DNA of 64,000 nt from Demequina aestuarii (GTDB lineage Bacteria; Actinomycetota; Actinomycetes; Actinomycetales; Demequinaceae), in the NCBI RefSeq assembly GCF_000975095.1, contig NZ_BBRD01000001.1, positions 1,135,467 to 1,199,466 of the forward strand, in the 5' to 3' direction. The translations under genes were made by a program, and so were the position numbers. Positions 49,644 to 57,557 of the stretch are shown piece by piece (position 1 is the stretch's first letter; every line of letters begins with the position of its first letter). The notes beneath the pieces were generated by a model. The model made no database searches. It was given only the letters and a program-made list of their open reading frames with translations, and was not told where the DNA came from.

Positions 49644-49715
49644 TGGGCGATACTGGGATCGAACCAGTGACCTCTTCCGTGTCAGGGAAGCGCGCTACCG
49701 CTGCGCCAATCGCCC
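49644..49715 (-). tRNA. tRNA-Val (GAC)
   Basis: 72 nt. The acceptor stem GGGCGAT pairs with ATCGCCC; the anticodon loop CTGACAC has anticodon GAC; the T loop reads GTTCGATCC. CCA follows the discriminator A in the genome. It is last in a three-tRNA operon and lies one base from tRNA-Cys. Confidence 0.95.
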
Positions 49716-49716
49716 G

Positions 49717-49787
49717 AGGTGGAGATGGGATTCGAACCCACGTATACGGCTTTGCAGGCCGCTGCCTCGCCTCTCGGCCACTCCACC
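49717..49787 (-). tRNA. tRNA-Cys (GCA)
   Basis: 71 nt. Acceptor stem GGTGGAG/CTCCACC, anticodon loop CTGCAAA with anticodon GCA, T loop GTTCGAATC. CCA is not encoded. It is the middle gene of the Gly-Cys-Val operon. Confidence 0.95.
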
Positions 49788-49822
49788 GTAGTGCCGCAGC
49801 CATCACAGGCTCCGGCGCTCCG

Positions 49823-49894
49823 AGCGGACGACGGGATTCGAACCCGCGACCCTCACCTTGGCAAGGTGATGCTCTACCACTGAGCCACGTCCGC
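49823..49894 (-). tRNA. tRNA-Gly (GCC)
   Basis: 72 nt. Acceptor stem GCGGACG/CGTCCGC, anticodon loop TTGCCAA with anticodon GCC, T loop GTTCGAATC, discriminator T. It is first in the operon. Confidence 0.95.
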
Positions 49895-49928
49895 ATTTCG
49901 TCCGGGCTATTGCCCTGACGAGATTGGA

Positions 49929-49957
49929 ACTCTAGCCGACTTCTCGGCCCAACACAA
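49929..49957 (-). promoter_or_regulatory. Promoter of the Gly-Cys-Val tRNA operon
   Basis: On the minus strand TTGTGT (-35), a 17-bp spacer and TAGAGT (-10) lie about 35 bp upstream of tRNA-Gly. It is the best complete -35/-10 pair seen in the window. Confidence 0.65.
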
Positions 49958-50010
49958 AACGCCGGGACTCACGGCGTGGCGGGCGAGACGAGACTCCAGG
50001 CGGCTGCCGA

Positions 50011-50016
50011 TAGCGT
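50011..50016 (+). promoter_or_regulatory. -10 element (TAGCGT) of pabB-pabC, leaderless start
   Basis: TAGCGT ends seven bases before GTG 50024. An in-frame GTG lies 48 bp upstream of that codon, before this hexamer, so the shorter protein is preferred. Confidence 0.5.
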
Positions 50017-50023
50017 GGTGCTC

Positions 50024-51127
50024 GTGACACGGGCACACGACGAACGAGCACTGGGCAGCGCCGAGTTCCGTGGCGTCCGTGCACGAGAGGTGGTCGAGCA
50101 CATCGATGCCCGCGTTGACGGGCATCGGCTCTCCGCCGGCGGATTCTGGGTCGTGGTGGGCGACTTCGACGGGCGCATCGATGCGTGGCGCATGGGCGAG
50201 GTCGACCGTGTCGATGCCGGCGGCGTCGAGGCGAGCCCCGCACCACCGTCGGGCCGTGAGTGGCAGGGCCCTGCGGCCGATGCGTGGACGACCTCCCTGT
50301 CCCGCGACGCGTACATGGGGGGCGTCTCGCGCATTCGTGAGGACATTCGCAACGGCACTGTCTACCAGGTGAATCTCTGTCGCGTCCTGAGCGCGCCGCT
50401 CTCTGCGGGGCCGGAAGGGCCGGATGCGGTGGCGCTCAGCGAACGGCTCGCGATCGGCAATCCCGCGCGCTACGCCAGTCGCATCGTGATTCCCGCAGGC
50501 GACGCGCACCCCGGGGCCTGGATCGTGTCCGCGTCGCCGGAGCTGTATCTGGGCGTCGAGGGCGACAGGCTGCGCTCGTCGCCGATCAAGGGCACGGCGG
50601 CGCCCGGAGTCGCGATGCTCGACAAGGACACCGCCGAGAACGTGATGATCACCGACCTGGTGCGCAACGATCTCTCCCACGTCGCTCAGCCCGGGTCCGT
50701 GACCGTCCCTGAGCTGCTCGCGGAGCATCAGCACCCTGGCCTGACGCATCTCGAGTCGACGGTCGAGGCATCGCTCGCGCCCCGCTACTCGTGGACTGCG
50801 CCCATGTGGCCCGCGCTGCTCGACGGCACGTTCCCGCCAGGGTCGGTCTCGGGCGCGCCCAAATCGTCGGCCCTGCGCATCATCGCGCGCGAGGAGAGGG
50901 CGCCACGAGGCCCCTACTGTGGGGCCATCGGCTGGATCGACGCGGACGCGCGGCGCGCCGAACTCGCGGTCGGCATCCGCACCTTCTGGTGGCGCGACGG
51001 TCGGCTGCGGTTCGGGACCGGCGCCGGCATCACGTGGGGCTCCGACCCCGCAGGCGAGTGGGAAGAGACGGAGTTGAAGGCCAGCAGGTTGATCGGCCTG
51101 GCATCAGCCGGGATACTCCACTCATGA
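50024..51127 (+). CDS. pabB: Aminodeoxychorismate synthase component I (chorismate-binding enzyme)
   Basis: A 367-residue chorismate-utilising enzyme making 4-amino-4-deoxychorismate for folate. The C-terminal chorismate-binding core is complete: RIREDIRNGTVYQVNLCR, the PIKGTAAPG motif, ENVMITDLVRNDL, TFPPGSVSGAPK and GPYCGAIGWID. It is shorter than typical PabB because the N-terminal domain is reduced, and no glutaminase domain is fused; a pabA/trpG glutaminase must lie elsewhere. The KGT lysine is common in TrpE/PabB-type enzymes. The stop overlaps the ATG of pabC (ATGA), which supports PabB over TrpE. Confidence 0.88.
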   Translation: MTRAHDERALGSAEFRGVRAREVVEHIDARVDGHRLSAGGFWVVVGDFDGRIDAWRMGEVDRVDAGGVEASPAPPSGREWQGPAADAWTTSLSRDAYMGGVSRIREDIRNGTVYQVNLCRVLSAPLSAGPEGPDAVALSERLAIGNPARYASRIVIPAGDAHPGAWIVSASPELYLGVEGDRLRSSPIKGTAAPGVAMLDKDTAENVMITDLVRNDLSHVAQPGSVTVPELLAEHQHPGLTHLESTVEASLAPRYSWTAPMWPALLDGTFPPGSVSGAPKSSALRIIAREERAPRGPYCGAIGWIDADARRAELAVGIRTFWWRDGRLRFGTGAGITWGSDPAGEWEETELKASRLIGLASAGILHS

Positions 51128-51996
51128 GCGTGATCGTGTGGGCCGGCGGCTCCCTGCGCGCGCCGGGAGAGCCGATCGTGACCGCGACGGATCATGGACT
51201 CACCGTGGGGGACGGCATCTTCGAGACTCTGGCCGTCCGCGACGGCCGGCCCTTCGCCGTCACCCGGCACCTCGCGCGTCTGCGGTACTCGTCCGAGCGC
51301 ATCGGCCTGGCGCAGCCCGATGCGGACGCGGTCCGCGCGGGCATCGCTGCGGTGATGGAGGCTGGCGCGGGAGCACTGACCCGCCTGCGCGTGACGGTCA
51401 CCTCGGGTCAGGGCCCGATGAGCTCGGTACGCGGCGACGGGCCGCAGACCGTGGTGGTGACCGGGGGGCAAGCGCCTCGCCCCCATGTGTGTCACGCCGT
51501 ACGCGCACCCTGGCACCGCAACGAGCGCTCGCCGCTCGCAGGGGTGAAGTCCACGTCGTACGGCGAGAATGCCGTGATGGCGGCCTACGCGCGTGACAAG
51601 GGTGCGGACGAGGCCATCGTCGCGAACACCCACGGCAACCTGTGTGAAGGCACGGCGACCAATGTCTTCGTCGAGGTCGATGAGGAGATCGTCACGCCGC
51701 CGCTTGCGTCTGGCTGTCTTCCGGGTATCACGCGTGGGCTCGCCCTCGAGTGGGCCGCGCAGGCGGGGATGCCGATCCGCGTTGCGGCGCCCGGAGAGCT
51801 CACCATGGGAGTGCTGGACGCCGCGATCGAGGGCCGCGCCCACCTCGCGGTGACGTCCTCGACGCGCGGCGTTCAGCACGTGGCGAGCCTGGATGGCCAC
51901 GACCTCGCCGCAGGTCGACTGCTGCGCCGGCTGGGCGCGCTGTTCGAGCTCAACGCCGAGCGCGACTCCGATCCGGCGCCGCGTCGCTCCTCGTGA
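51124..51996 (+). CDS. pabC: Aminodeoxychorismate lyase (class IV PLP enzyme)
   Basis: A 290-residue fold-type IV PLP enzyme. Motifs are DHGLTVGDGIFETLAVRDGRP at the start, the PLP lysine in LAGVKSTSYGENAVMAAYA, NLCEGTATNVFVEVD and GCLPGITRG. It should release pyruvate from aminodeoxychorismate to give p-aminobenzoate. A branched-chain or D-amino-acid aminotransferase cannot be excluded from sequence, but the 4-bp overlap with pabB makes PabC the best call. Confidence 0.87.
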   Translation: MSVIVWAGGSLRAPGEPIVTATDHGLTVGDGIFETLAVRDGRPFAVTRHLARLRYSSERIGLAQPDADAVRAGIAAVMEAGAGALTRLRVTVTSGQGPMSSVRGDGPQTVVVTGGQAPRPHVCHAVRAPWHRNERSPLAGVKSTSYGENAVMAAYARDKGADEAIVANTHGNLCEGTATNVFVEVDEEIVTPPLASGCLPGITRGLALEWAAQAGMPIRVAAPGELTMGVLDAAIEGRAHLAVTSSTRGVQHVASLDGHDLAAGRLLRRLGALFELNAERDSDPAPRRSS

Positions 51997-52261
51997 CCAC
52001 CTGACCGCCTGACCAGACCACTCTCGCCTGGACCCCCGCGTCGCGGTGAACGGTCCGCGGGCACGCTGTTCCTCGCGCCTCCGGCGGCGCAGCGCGGCCC
52101 CGCTCGGCTGGTCCCGCCGTCAGTCCGTCAAGCGATGGGTCTCGCGCTCGGACGGGCGTTCATCAGGGCATACGCGTGAGAGCTCTCGCACGCTCGTGGG
52201 GGCAACGCTCCGGGGGTGTGCGCTGGTGGCCGCGGGGACGCGCTACTATTGTTCTCGCTCG
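51997..52261. other. Intergenic, pabC to tRNA-Val: no gene seen
   Basis: 265 bp without a convincing coding frame. A TACTAT hexamer at 52244-52249, 12 bp before the tRNA, is the probable -10 of the tRNA-Val gene. Confidence 0.5.
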
Positions 52262-52333
52262 GGGCGATTGGCGCAGTGGTAGCGCGCTTCCTTCACACGG
52301 AAGAGGTCACTGGTTCGAACCCAGTATCGCCCA
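52262..52333 (+). tRNA. tRNA-Val (CAC)
   Basis: 72 nt. Acceptor stem GGGCGAT/ATCGCCC, anticodon loop TTCACAC with anticodon CAC, T loop GTTCGAACC. CCA is not encoded. It differs from the tRNA-Val (GAC) at 49644 in only a few positions besides the anticodon and lies on the opposite strand. Confidence 0.95.
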
Positions 52334-52338
52334 CTCGT

Positions 52339-52384
52339 AGAAAGCCCTGGTATCCCTTCTCGCCGATGGGTGCCAGGGCTTTCT
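52339..52384 (+). terminator. Terminator of tRNA-Val (CAC)
   Basis: AGAAAGCCCTGG and CCAGGGCTTTCT form a perfect 12-bp stem, extendable by two pairs, around a loop of about 20 nt, beginning six bases after the tRNA. The 3' arm ends in a short T-rich stretch. Confidence 0.75.
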
Positions 52385-52605
52385 GCATGTGGCACCCGAG
52401 GAGCCGCGGGACGCGTCATCCTGACCTGACGGCCCTCCTGCTGTGGCGGCGGTGCGCACGAATTTCCCGTCCACGTGCGGCTCTCGTCCCCGAACGACAT
52501 TATTCATCTCGAGAACGTAGCGAAATACCTGCTAGTTGCCCTATTGTTGGCGTGGAGCCGACAGTGACCAGTGGGCTTCTTCGCCGATCGAGGGACAAGA
52601 ATTCG
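52385..52605. other. Intergenic upstream of the beta-helix protein gene
   Basis: About 220 bp with no gene. A locally AT-richer stretch near 52495-52555 (with TATTGT at about 52542) is the likely promoter region of the downstream surface-protein gene. Confidence 0.4.
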
Positions 52606-53967
52606 ATGCATACAGCCGTACTCTCACACGACTCCATGGCCACCCGGCCCTTTTCCGTGGCAGCGCTCATCGCTGTCGCCGCCGCGGGACTCACGCTCGT
52701 CAGCGCGACGACGGCCAGCGCCGCGACGCTGACGGTGGACGATGACGGACCCGCTGACTTCGCCAGCATCTCCGCCGCGGTCGCAGCCGCCACTCCGGGC
52801 GACGTCGTCACGGTCGCAGCGGGCTCGTACACAGAAGACGTGACAGTGGACAAGCAGCTCTCCATCGTCGGCGACGGCGCGGGGACGACGTCGGTGGTCG
52901 GTGATTGGCTGCTCAGTGCCCCCACGTCGATCTCCGGTTTCGCACTCAGCGGCGGTGACCGTGTCATCCAGGCAGGCGCAGGCGCTGAGGGTTCGCAGAT
53001 CACGGAGAACTCGTTCGACGGCGGTGGAACGTCCGGTCAGGGAGTCTTCATCGACAGCGTCGTCGGGGGTGACGCCACAGTGGTGTCGAACAACGTGTTC
53101 GACGGCTTCGACGTGGACGGATTCTCCGCCGTGTGGGTGTACAAGTCTGCGGCGATCGAGGTGACGGGCAACACGATCACCTCCAATGGCACCGGAGGTG
53201 GTGTCAACGTGGGCGAGGGCAGCGACGACGTCTCGATCACCGGCAACACGTTCAACTCGGTGCAGAACGCGCTGGTGCTCATCGCGATCGGACAGGCGCT
53301 CACCGACGGCCCCTCGTCCAACGTGACCTTCTCCGACAACACCGTGACCTCCAGCAGTTCCAGTGCCGTTTATGTGGGAGGCAACAACGTCACAGGTCTC
53401 ACGATCGACGGCAACTCCTTCGGCACGATCGGCCGCCACGCTGTGCAGTTCACGGCGGGCTACACCGGCAACGAGAGTGCGTGGATCGCGCCCTCCGGAC
53501 CCGATCTCACCGAGATCGTGATCTCCGGCAACTCGATCACGTCGGCAAACATCGGTATCGCGGTCGGCGACGGCGTGCTGCTGGCGGAGGAGGGGTCGAT
53601 CACCTCGACGGGGAACACCTTCGGCACGATGTCCTCTGGGTTCGCTGTGCAGTCGCTCGCGACCACCGAGCCCGCCTTGGTGTCCGACGAGGACAACCTT
53701 GGCGAGAACGCGGCGTCGGGGAACGTCATCGTGAATGCCGCGCCCGAGCCGGAACCCACCGTGACTCCCGAGCCGTCGACCACTCCCGAGCCCACCGCGC
53801 CGGTCGACGCGGAGGCGCAAGGCAGCGGCGACGGAGATGAGCTCGCCGAGTCCGGAGCCGCCGACGTCTCGCTCGGTGCAGCGGCCACGGCCGTCGCTCT
53901 TCTGGCGCTGGGCCTCGGCCTGGTGATCGCAGGACGTCGCACCCGTCGCGACTCGCCGACCGAATGA
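52606..53967 (+). CDS. Secreted right-handed beta-helix surface protein with LAESG sorting signal
   Basis: About 453 residues. A signal peptide (hydrophobic residues about 17-38) is followed by a pectate-lyase-like parallel beta-helix, residues about 42-370, starting TLTVDDDGPADFASISAAVAAATPGDVVTV, with many GNTI, GNTF and GNSI turn repeats. A Pro/Glu/Thr linker (EPEPTVTPEPSTTPEP) leads to a sortase-type signal: LAESG, a hydrophobic helix and an RRTRRDS tail. LAESG is a variant of the LAXTG motif used by class E sortases. No catalytic residues could be assigned, so binding to carbohydrate is only a possibility. ATG 52636 (MATRPFSVAAL) is an alternative start. Confidence 0.8.
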   Translation: MHTAVLSHDSMATRPFSVAALIAVAAAGLTLVSATTASAATLTVDDDGPADFASISAAVAAATPGDVVTVAAGSYTEDVTVDKQLSIVGDGAGTTSVVGDWLLSAPTSISGFALSGGDRVIQAGAGAEGSQITENSFDGGGTSGQGVFIDSVVGGDATVVSNNVFDGFDVDGFSAVWVYKSAAIEVTGNTITSNGTGGGVNVGEGSDDVSITGNTFNSVQNALVLIAIGQALTDGPSSNVTFSDNTVTSSSSSAVYVGGNNVTGLTIDGNSFGTIGRHAVQFTAGYTGNESAWIAPSGPDLTEIVISGNSITSANIGIAVGDGVLLAEEGSITSTGNTFGTMSSGFAVQSLATTEPALVSDEDNLGENAASGNVIVNAAPEPEPTVTPEPSTTPEPTAPVDAEAQGSGDGDELAESGAADVSLGAAATAVALLALGLGLVIAGRRTRRDSPTE

Positions 53968-53971
53968 CCCT

Positions 53972-54012
53972 GCATCGGTAGGCAGCAGCAGGATGCTGCT
54001 GCCTACCGATGC
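53972..54012 (+). terminator. Very strong terminator hairpin, 19-bp perfect stem
   Basis: A perfect 19-bp inverted repeat with a GGA loop (GCATCGGTAGGCAGCAGCA and its complement) begins five bases after the surface-protein stop. No T-run follows. It is the longest perfect stem in the window. Confidence 0.8.
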
Positions 54013-54067
54013 CCGGTGCGATGACGAGGGGGCGCTCCATCGAGGCACAGCAACTCGCCGAAGACCG

Positions 54068-54140
54068 CATCCGGCCGATGCGCCGGAAGTCGCCCCACGT
54101 GTGAGGCGTGGCAGCCAACGCAGCCGGCATGCTCGCACGC
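54068..54140 (+). repeat. 73-bp direct repeat, copy A (promoter and first codons of a methyltransferase gene)
   Basis: 68 of 73 positions match copy B at 57485-57557, without gaps. The repeat covers about 40 bp upstream and 11 codons of the methyltransferase gene; copy A changes the TAACGT -10 to CCACGT. Identity stops abruptly at both ends. Confidence 0.85.
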
Positions 54141-54311
54141 TCAGCGATCAAGGGCGTCGCTCAGCATCTTGAGTGCACCAAGGATGGCATCCTTCCGAAG
54201 ATCCAGTGGCTCCGCGACGCGCAGCACCTCCGCCCAAAGACGTTCGACGCTGCAGAGACGCGACGACGGCTGGCACGGATATCGCTCACGAGGATCCGCG
54301 TAACGACATGA
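54108..54311 (+). pseudogene. Remnant of a duplicated methyltransferase 5' end
   Basis: The frame starts MAANAAGMLARSA, close to the start MAINAAGMLARAR of the intact gene 3.4 kb downstream, but after 11 codons it no longer resembles the methyltransferase and stops after 67 codons. It is most likely a truncated, silent copy left by a duplication or deletion. Confidence 0.45.
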
Positions 54312-54665
54312 AGTGCGAGGCGGGTGACGAGCTCCTCGTGCGCATGGACCTCGCGCTCGACGAGGCGTGGGAGTCGGACGCGAGGCACCCGCGCGGCACG
54401 TGCCGCCCGCGCTCGGTGCACAGGTCGTGTGCAGTGAATGTGGACTGAACACTGGCTTCCGTGCTCGTCTCACGGTGGCGTGTGCCGTGTTCTTCCTCTG
54501 TGGAGAAGCAGGGCCACCGGACGGCAGGGTCGCCCCCTCCGTCGGCCCGAATCTCCGGGGATTCCGCCAAGCGGGACTGACGGGAGTGGTCTCTGCGTTG
54601 GGGGTGGGAGACATGCCCGGGCTGCTCGATGCCGGGTGACGACACACGACGCGAGGAGGACATCC

Positions 54666-57263
54666 GTGCCACAGGCAGATCCCGCACGCCCAGCACCAGG
54701 TACGGACGGGGTCCGGATCCGCGGCGCGAGAACTCACAATCTCGACAACGTCGACGTCGACATCCCCCGCGACGCGATTGTCGCGTTCACCGGCGTGTCC
54801 GGCTCCGGCAAGAGCTCTCTGGCTTTCGCCACCATCTACGCCGAGTCTCAGCGTCGCTACTTCGAGTCGGTCGCGCCCTACGCGCGGCGGCTGATGAGCC
54901 AGGTCAGCACTCCCGATGTCGACGCGATCGACGGGCTGCCTCCCGCCGTCGCGCTGCAACAACAGCGCTCTGGCGGCAACGCGCGCTCCACGGTCGGCAG
55001 CGCGACGACCATCGCCAACGTCGTCCGGATGGTGATGTCGCGGGTGGGGACCTACCCCGATGGCGCGCCGATGCTGCTCGCGGAAGACTTCTCGACGAAC
55101 ACGGTGCAGGGCGCATGCCCGGAGTGCCATGGGCTCGGACAGGTGTATGACGTCCCAGAGTCACGCATGGTGCCGGACGACTCGCTTTCGATCCGAGACG
55201 GCGCGCTCGCCGCATGGCCGAGCGCGTGGCACGGTCAGCAGTTGCGCGACAGCCTGGTGTCGCTCGGCTACGACGTTGACGTTCCGTGGCGCGAGATCTC
55301 CCCATCGCGGCGGGACTGGGCCCTGTACACGCGCGAGACCCCGCAGGTTCCCGTCTATCGGGAACTCACCCCGCAGCAGGTGTGGGCAGCCGTGGAACGC
55401 GAGGATGAGCCGTCGTACATGTCGTCGTTCGTGGGCGTGCAGCGCTACGTGCTCGACACGTTCGCGAACTCCAAGAGCGCACGGATGCGGGAGCGTGCGG
55501 CGTCGTTCATGGTGAGCGTCGCATGCCCCCAGTGCCATGGAAAGCGCTTGAAGCACGAAGCCCTCGACGTCACCTTCGAGGGGTACGACGTCACCGAACT
55601 GTCGGCGCTCCCGCTCGACGACATCGCTGCGCTGATCGAGCGCGCGCTCGATCCCCGCTGGAAGCCGCTCAACGAGAACGCGCCCGTGGCGCCGGAGCGC
55701 AGACTCGCCGCGCAGCGGCTCGCCAAGGAGGCACTGGCGCGCATCGCGCCGCTTGCCGACCTGGGGCTCGGATACCTCTCGCTCGATCGGAGCACGCCAA
55801 CGCTCTCGTCGGGGGAGCTCCAGCGCATGCGCCTCGCCACCCAGGTGCTGTCGCAGCTGTTCGGGGTGGTGTTCGTGCTCGACGAGCCCTCGGCCGGTCT
55901 TCACCCTGCCGACACCGAGGCGCTCGTGGGTGTCCTCGCGTCGCTCAAGACCGCGGGCAACACGGTCTTTCTCGTCGAGCACTCGCTCGATGTCATCCGA
56001 GCAGCGGACTGGATCGTCGACATCGGGCCGGGCGCTGGGGCCTCCGGCGGCACCGTCGTGTATTCAGGGGAGCCAGAAGGGCTGCACGGGGCCGAGGAAT
56101 CGGCGACGCGCCGGTACCTGTTCGACGACGGTGATCCTTCGGCCGATGCCCGGCTGGTCCGGCGCACCTCCCACGCGTCACTCGAGCTCGTCGACGTCAC
56201 CCGCAACAACGTGAGGGGACTGTCGGTGAGCTTTCCCCTCGGCGTGCTCACTGCGGTCACCGGCGTCTCCGGCTCCGGCAAGTCAACGCTCGTCACGCGG
56301 GCGGTTCCCGACCTCTTGGGTTCCGAGGCAGAGGTCGAGGCACATGCCGACTCGGCCGACAGCGGCCGAGGCGAAGCCGATGCCCGGGCCGAGGGCACCA
56401 GCGACCTGCTGCTCTCGCCGTCCCCCGAGCGCACGACGGGGCGTGCCATCGTTGCGGACGACAGGGTGAGTCGGGTCGTCCAGGTCAGTCAGCGCCCCAT
56501 CGGCCGCACTCCTCGTTCGAACGTCGCGACATACACCGGGCTCTTCGACCGGGTGCGGACCCTCTTCGCCGCGACGCCGGAGGCTCGTCGCCGGCGCTAC
56601 GGCGCCGGCCGGTTCTCGTTCAACCGACCGAGCGGTCGCTGCCCCACCTGCAAGGGCGAAGGCACGATGGAGATCGAGCTGCTGTTCCTGCCGACCGTTC
56701 AGGCGCCGTGCGCGACGTGCGGCGGCACGCGATTCAACGCCGAGACTCTGGAGATCGAACTCGACGGTCGCACGGTCGCCGACGTTCTCGCCATGAGCGT
56801 CACTGCGGCACGCGCTGCCTTCGATGACCCCGACCTGGTCCGTCACCTCGACGCGCTCATCGACGTGGGGCTTGGGTACGTGTCGCTCGGCCAGCCGGCC
56901 ACAGAGCTGTCGGGCGGTGAGGCGCAGCGCGTCAAGCTCGCGTCGGAGCTGCGGCGGGCGTCGACCGGTGACACTCTCTATCTGCTCGACGAGCCGACGT
57001 CGGGACTTCACCCGGCCGACGCCGACCGACTGCTGCGGCATCTTCAGCATCTTGTCGACGCGGGCAACACCGTCATCATGGTCGAACACGACATGCGCAT
57101 CGTGGCTCAGGCGGACTGGGTGATGGATCTCGGGCCAGGTGCGGGCGACGCGGGTGGCTCGGTGGTGGCGCAGGGAACGCCCGAAGCGGTGGCGACGTCG
57201 TCAGAGAGCCGCACCGCGCCGTACTTGGCAGCCGCGTTGGCACGCCGCGGTCCGGCGACATAG
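54666..57263 (+). CDS. UvrA-like ABC ATPase (UvrA2/DrrC-type)
   Basis: An 865-residue excinuclease ABC subunit A paralogue with two ABC ATPase modules. Module 1 has Walker A FTGVSGSGKSSL, zinc Cys pairs (CPECHG and CPQCHG), signature LSSGELQR and Walker B FVLDEPSAGLHPAD. Module 2 has Walker A TGVSGSGKSTL, zinc pairs (CPTCKG and CATCGG), signature LSGGEAQRV and LLDEPTSGLHPAD. It is about 90 residues shorter than housekeeping UvrA, which suggests a missing UvrB-binding or insertion domain. Such UvrA2 proteins are linked to tolerance of DNA-intercalating compounds, sometimes by self-resistance. The GTG start has GAGGAGG seven bases upstream. Confidence 0.85.
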   Translation: MPQADPARPAPGTDGVRIRGARTHNLDNVDVDIPRDAIVAFTGVSGSGKSSLAFATIYAESQRRYFESVAPYARRLMSQVSTPDVDAIDGLPPAVALQQQRSGGNARSTVGSATTIANVVRMVMSRVGTYPDGAPMLLAEDFSTNTVQGACPECHGLGQVYDVPESRMVPDDSLSIRDGALAAWPSAWHGQQLRDSLVSLGYDVDVPWREISPSRRDWALYTRETPQVPVYRELTPQQVWAAVEREDEPSYMSSFVGVQRYVLDTFANSKSARMRERAASFMVSVACPQCHGKRLKHEALDVTFEGYDVTELSALPLDDIAALIERALDPRWKPLNENAPVAPERRLAAQRLAKEALARIAPLADLGLGYLSLDRSTPTLSSGELQRMRLATQVLSQLFGVVFVLDEPSAGLHPADTEALVGVLASLKTAGNTVFLVEHSLDVIRAADWIVDIGPGAGASGGTVVYSGEPEGLHGAEESATRRYLFDDGDPSADARLVRRTSHASLELVDVTRNNVRGLSVSFPLGVLTAVTGVSGSGKSTLVTRAVPDLLGSEAEVEAHADSADSGRGEADARAEGTSDLLLSPSPERTTGRAIVADDRVSRVVQVSQRPIGRTPRSNVATYTGLFDRVRTLFAATPEARRRRYGAGRFSFNRPSGRCPTCKGEGTMEIELLFLPTVQAPCATCGGTRFNAETLEIELDGRTVADVLAMSVTAARAAFDDPDLVRHLDALIDVGLGYVSLGQPATELSGGEAQRVKLASELRRASTGDTLYLLDEPTSGLHPADADRLLRHLQHLVDAGNTVIMVEHDMRIVAQADWVMDLGPGAGDAGGSVVAQGTPEAVATSSESRTAPYLAAALARRGPAT

Positions 57264-57524
57264 GCGCGTCGCTGTGGCCGAGCGTCGAAGGCTGGTTCCA
57301 GGGTGGTCGCTGAGGCACCCAGGCGTTCGCACCTCATGGTTCGGTGCTTCGAGACCTGGGCCGCCCACCCGCAGAAGGCCCGCCCTCGGCAAGGCAGAAC
57401 GCGGGGTCGAGAGTGCGTCCGCCCCTCGGTCTCCGTCCGGCGCAGGACTGAGCAGGGCCGATGCTCACCTCACCCCTCGCGCGACATCCGGCCGATGCGC
57501 CAGAAGTCGCCTAACGTGTGAGGC
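57264..57524. other. Intergenic, UvrA2 to methyltransferase: repeat copy B, no gene seen
   Basis: 261 bp; the last 40 bp belong to repeat copy B and hold the methyltransferase promoter (TAACGT at 57512-57517). The rest has no convincing frame. Confidence 0.45.
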
Positions 57525-57557
57525 GTGGCAATCAACGCAGCCGGCATGCTCGCACGC
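57485..57557 (+). repeat. 73-bp direct repeat, copy B
   Basis: Intact copy containing the methyltransferase promoter and start; see copy A at 54068-54140. Five substitutions separate the copies. Confidence 0.85.

Larger units (their letters stand above)
53968..54665. other. Gene-poor stretch: terminator, 73-bp repeat, degenerate coding remnants
   Basis: The 698 bp hold the strong hairpin at 53972-54012, a repeat of the methyltransferase 5' end at 54068-54140, and then about 500 bp with short broken frames. On the minus strand a Lys/Leu/Asp-balanced fragment (VERLWAEVLRVAEPLDLRKD...) ends at a stop abutting the repeat (54141-54143) and seems to continue upstream in a different frame, as if from a frameshifted small gene. 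No intact gene was found. Confidence 0.45.
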
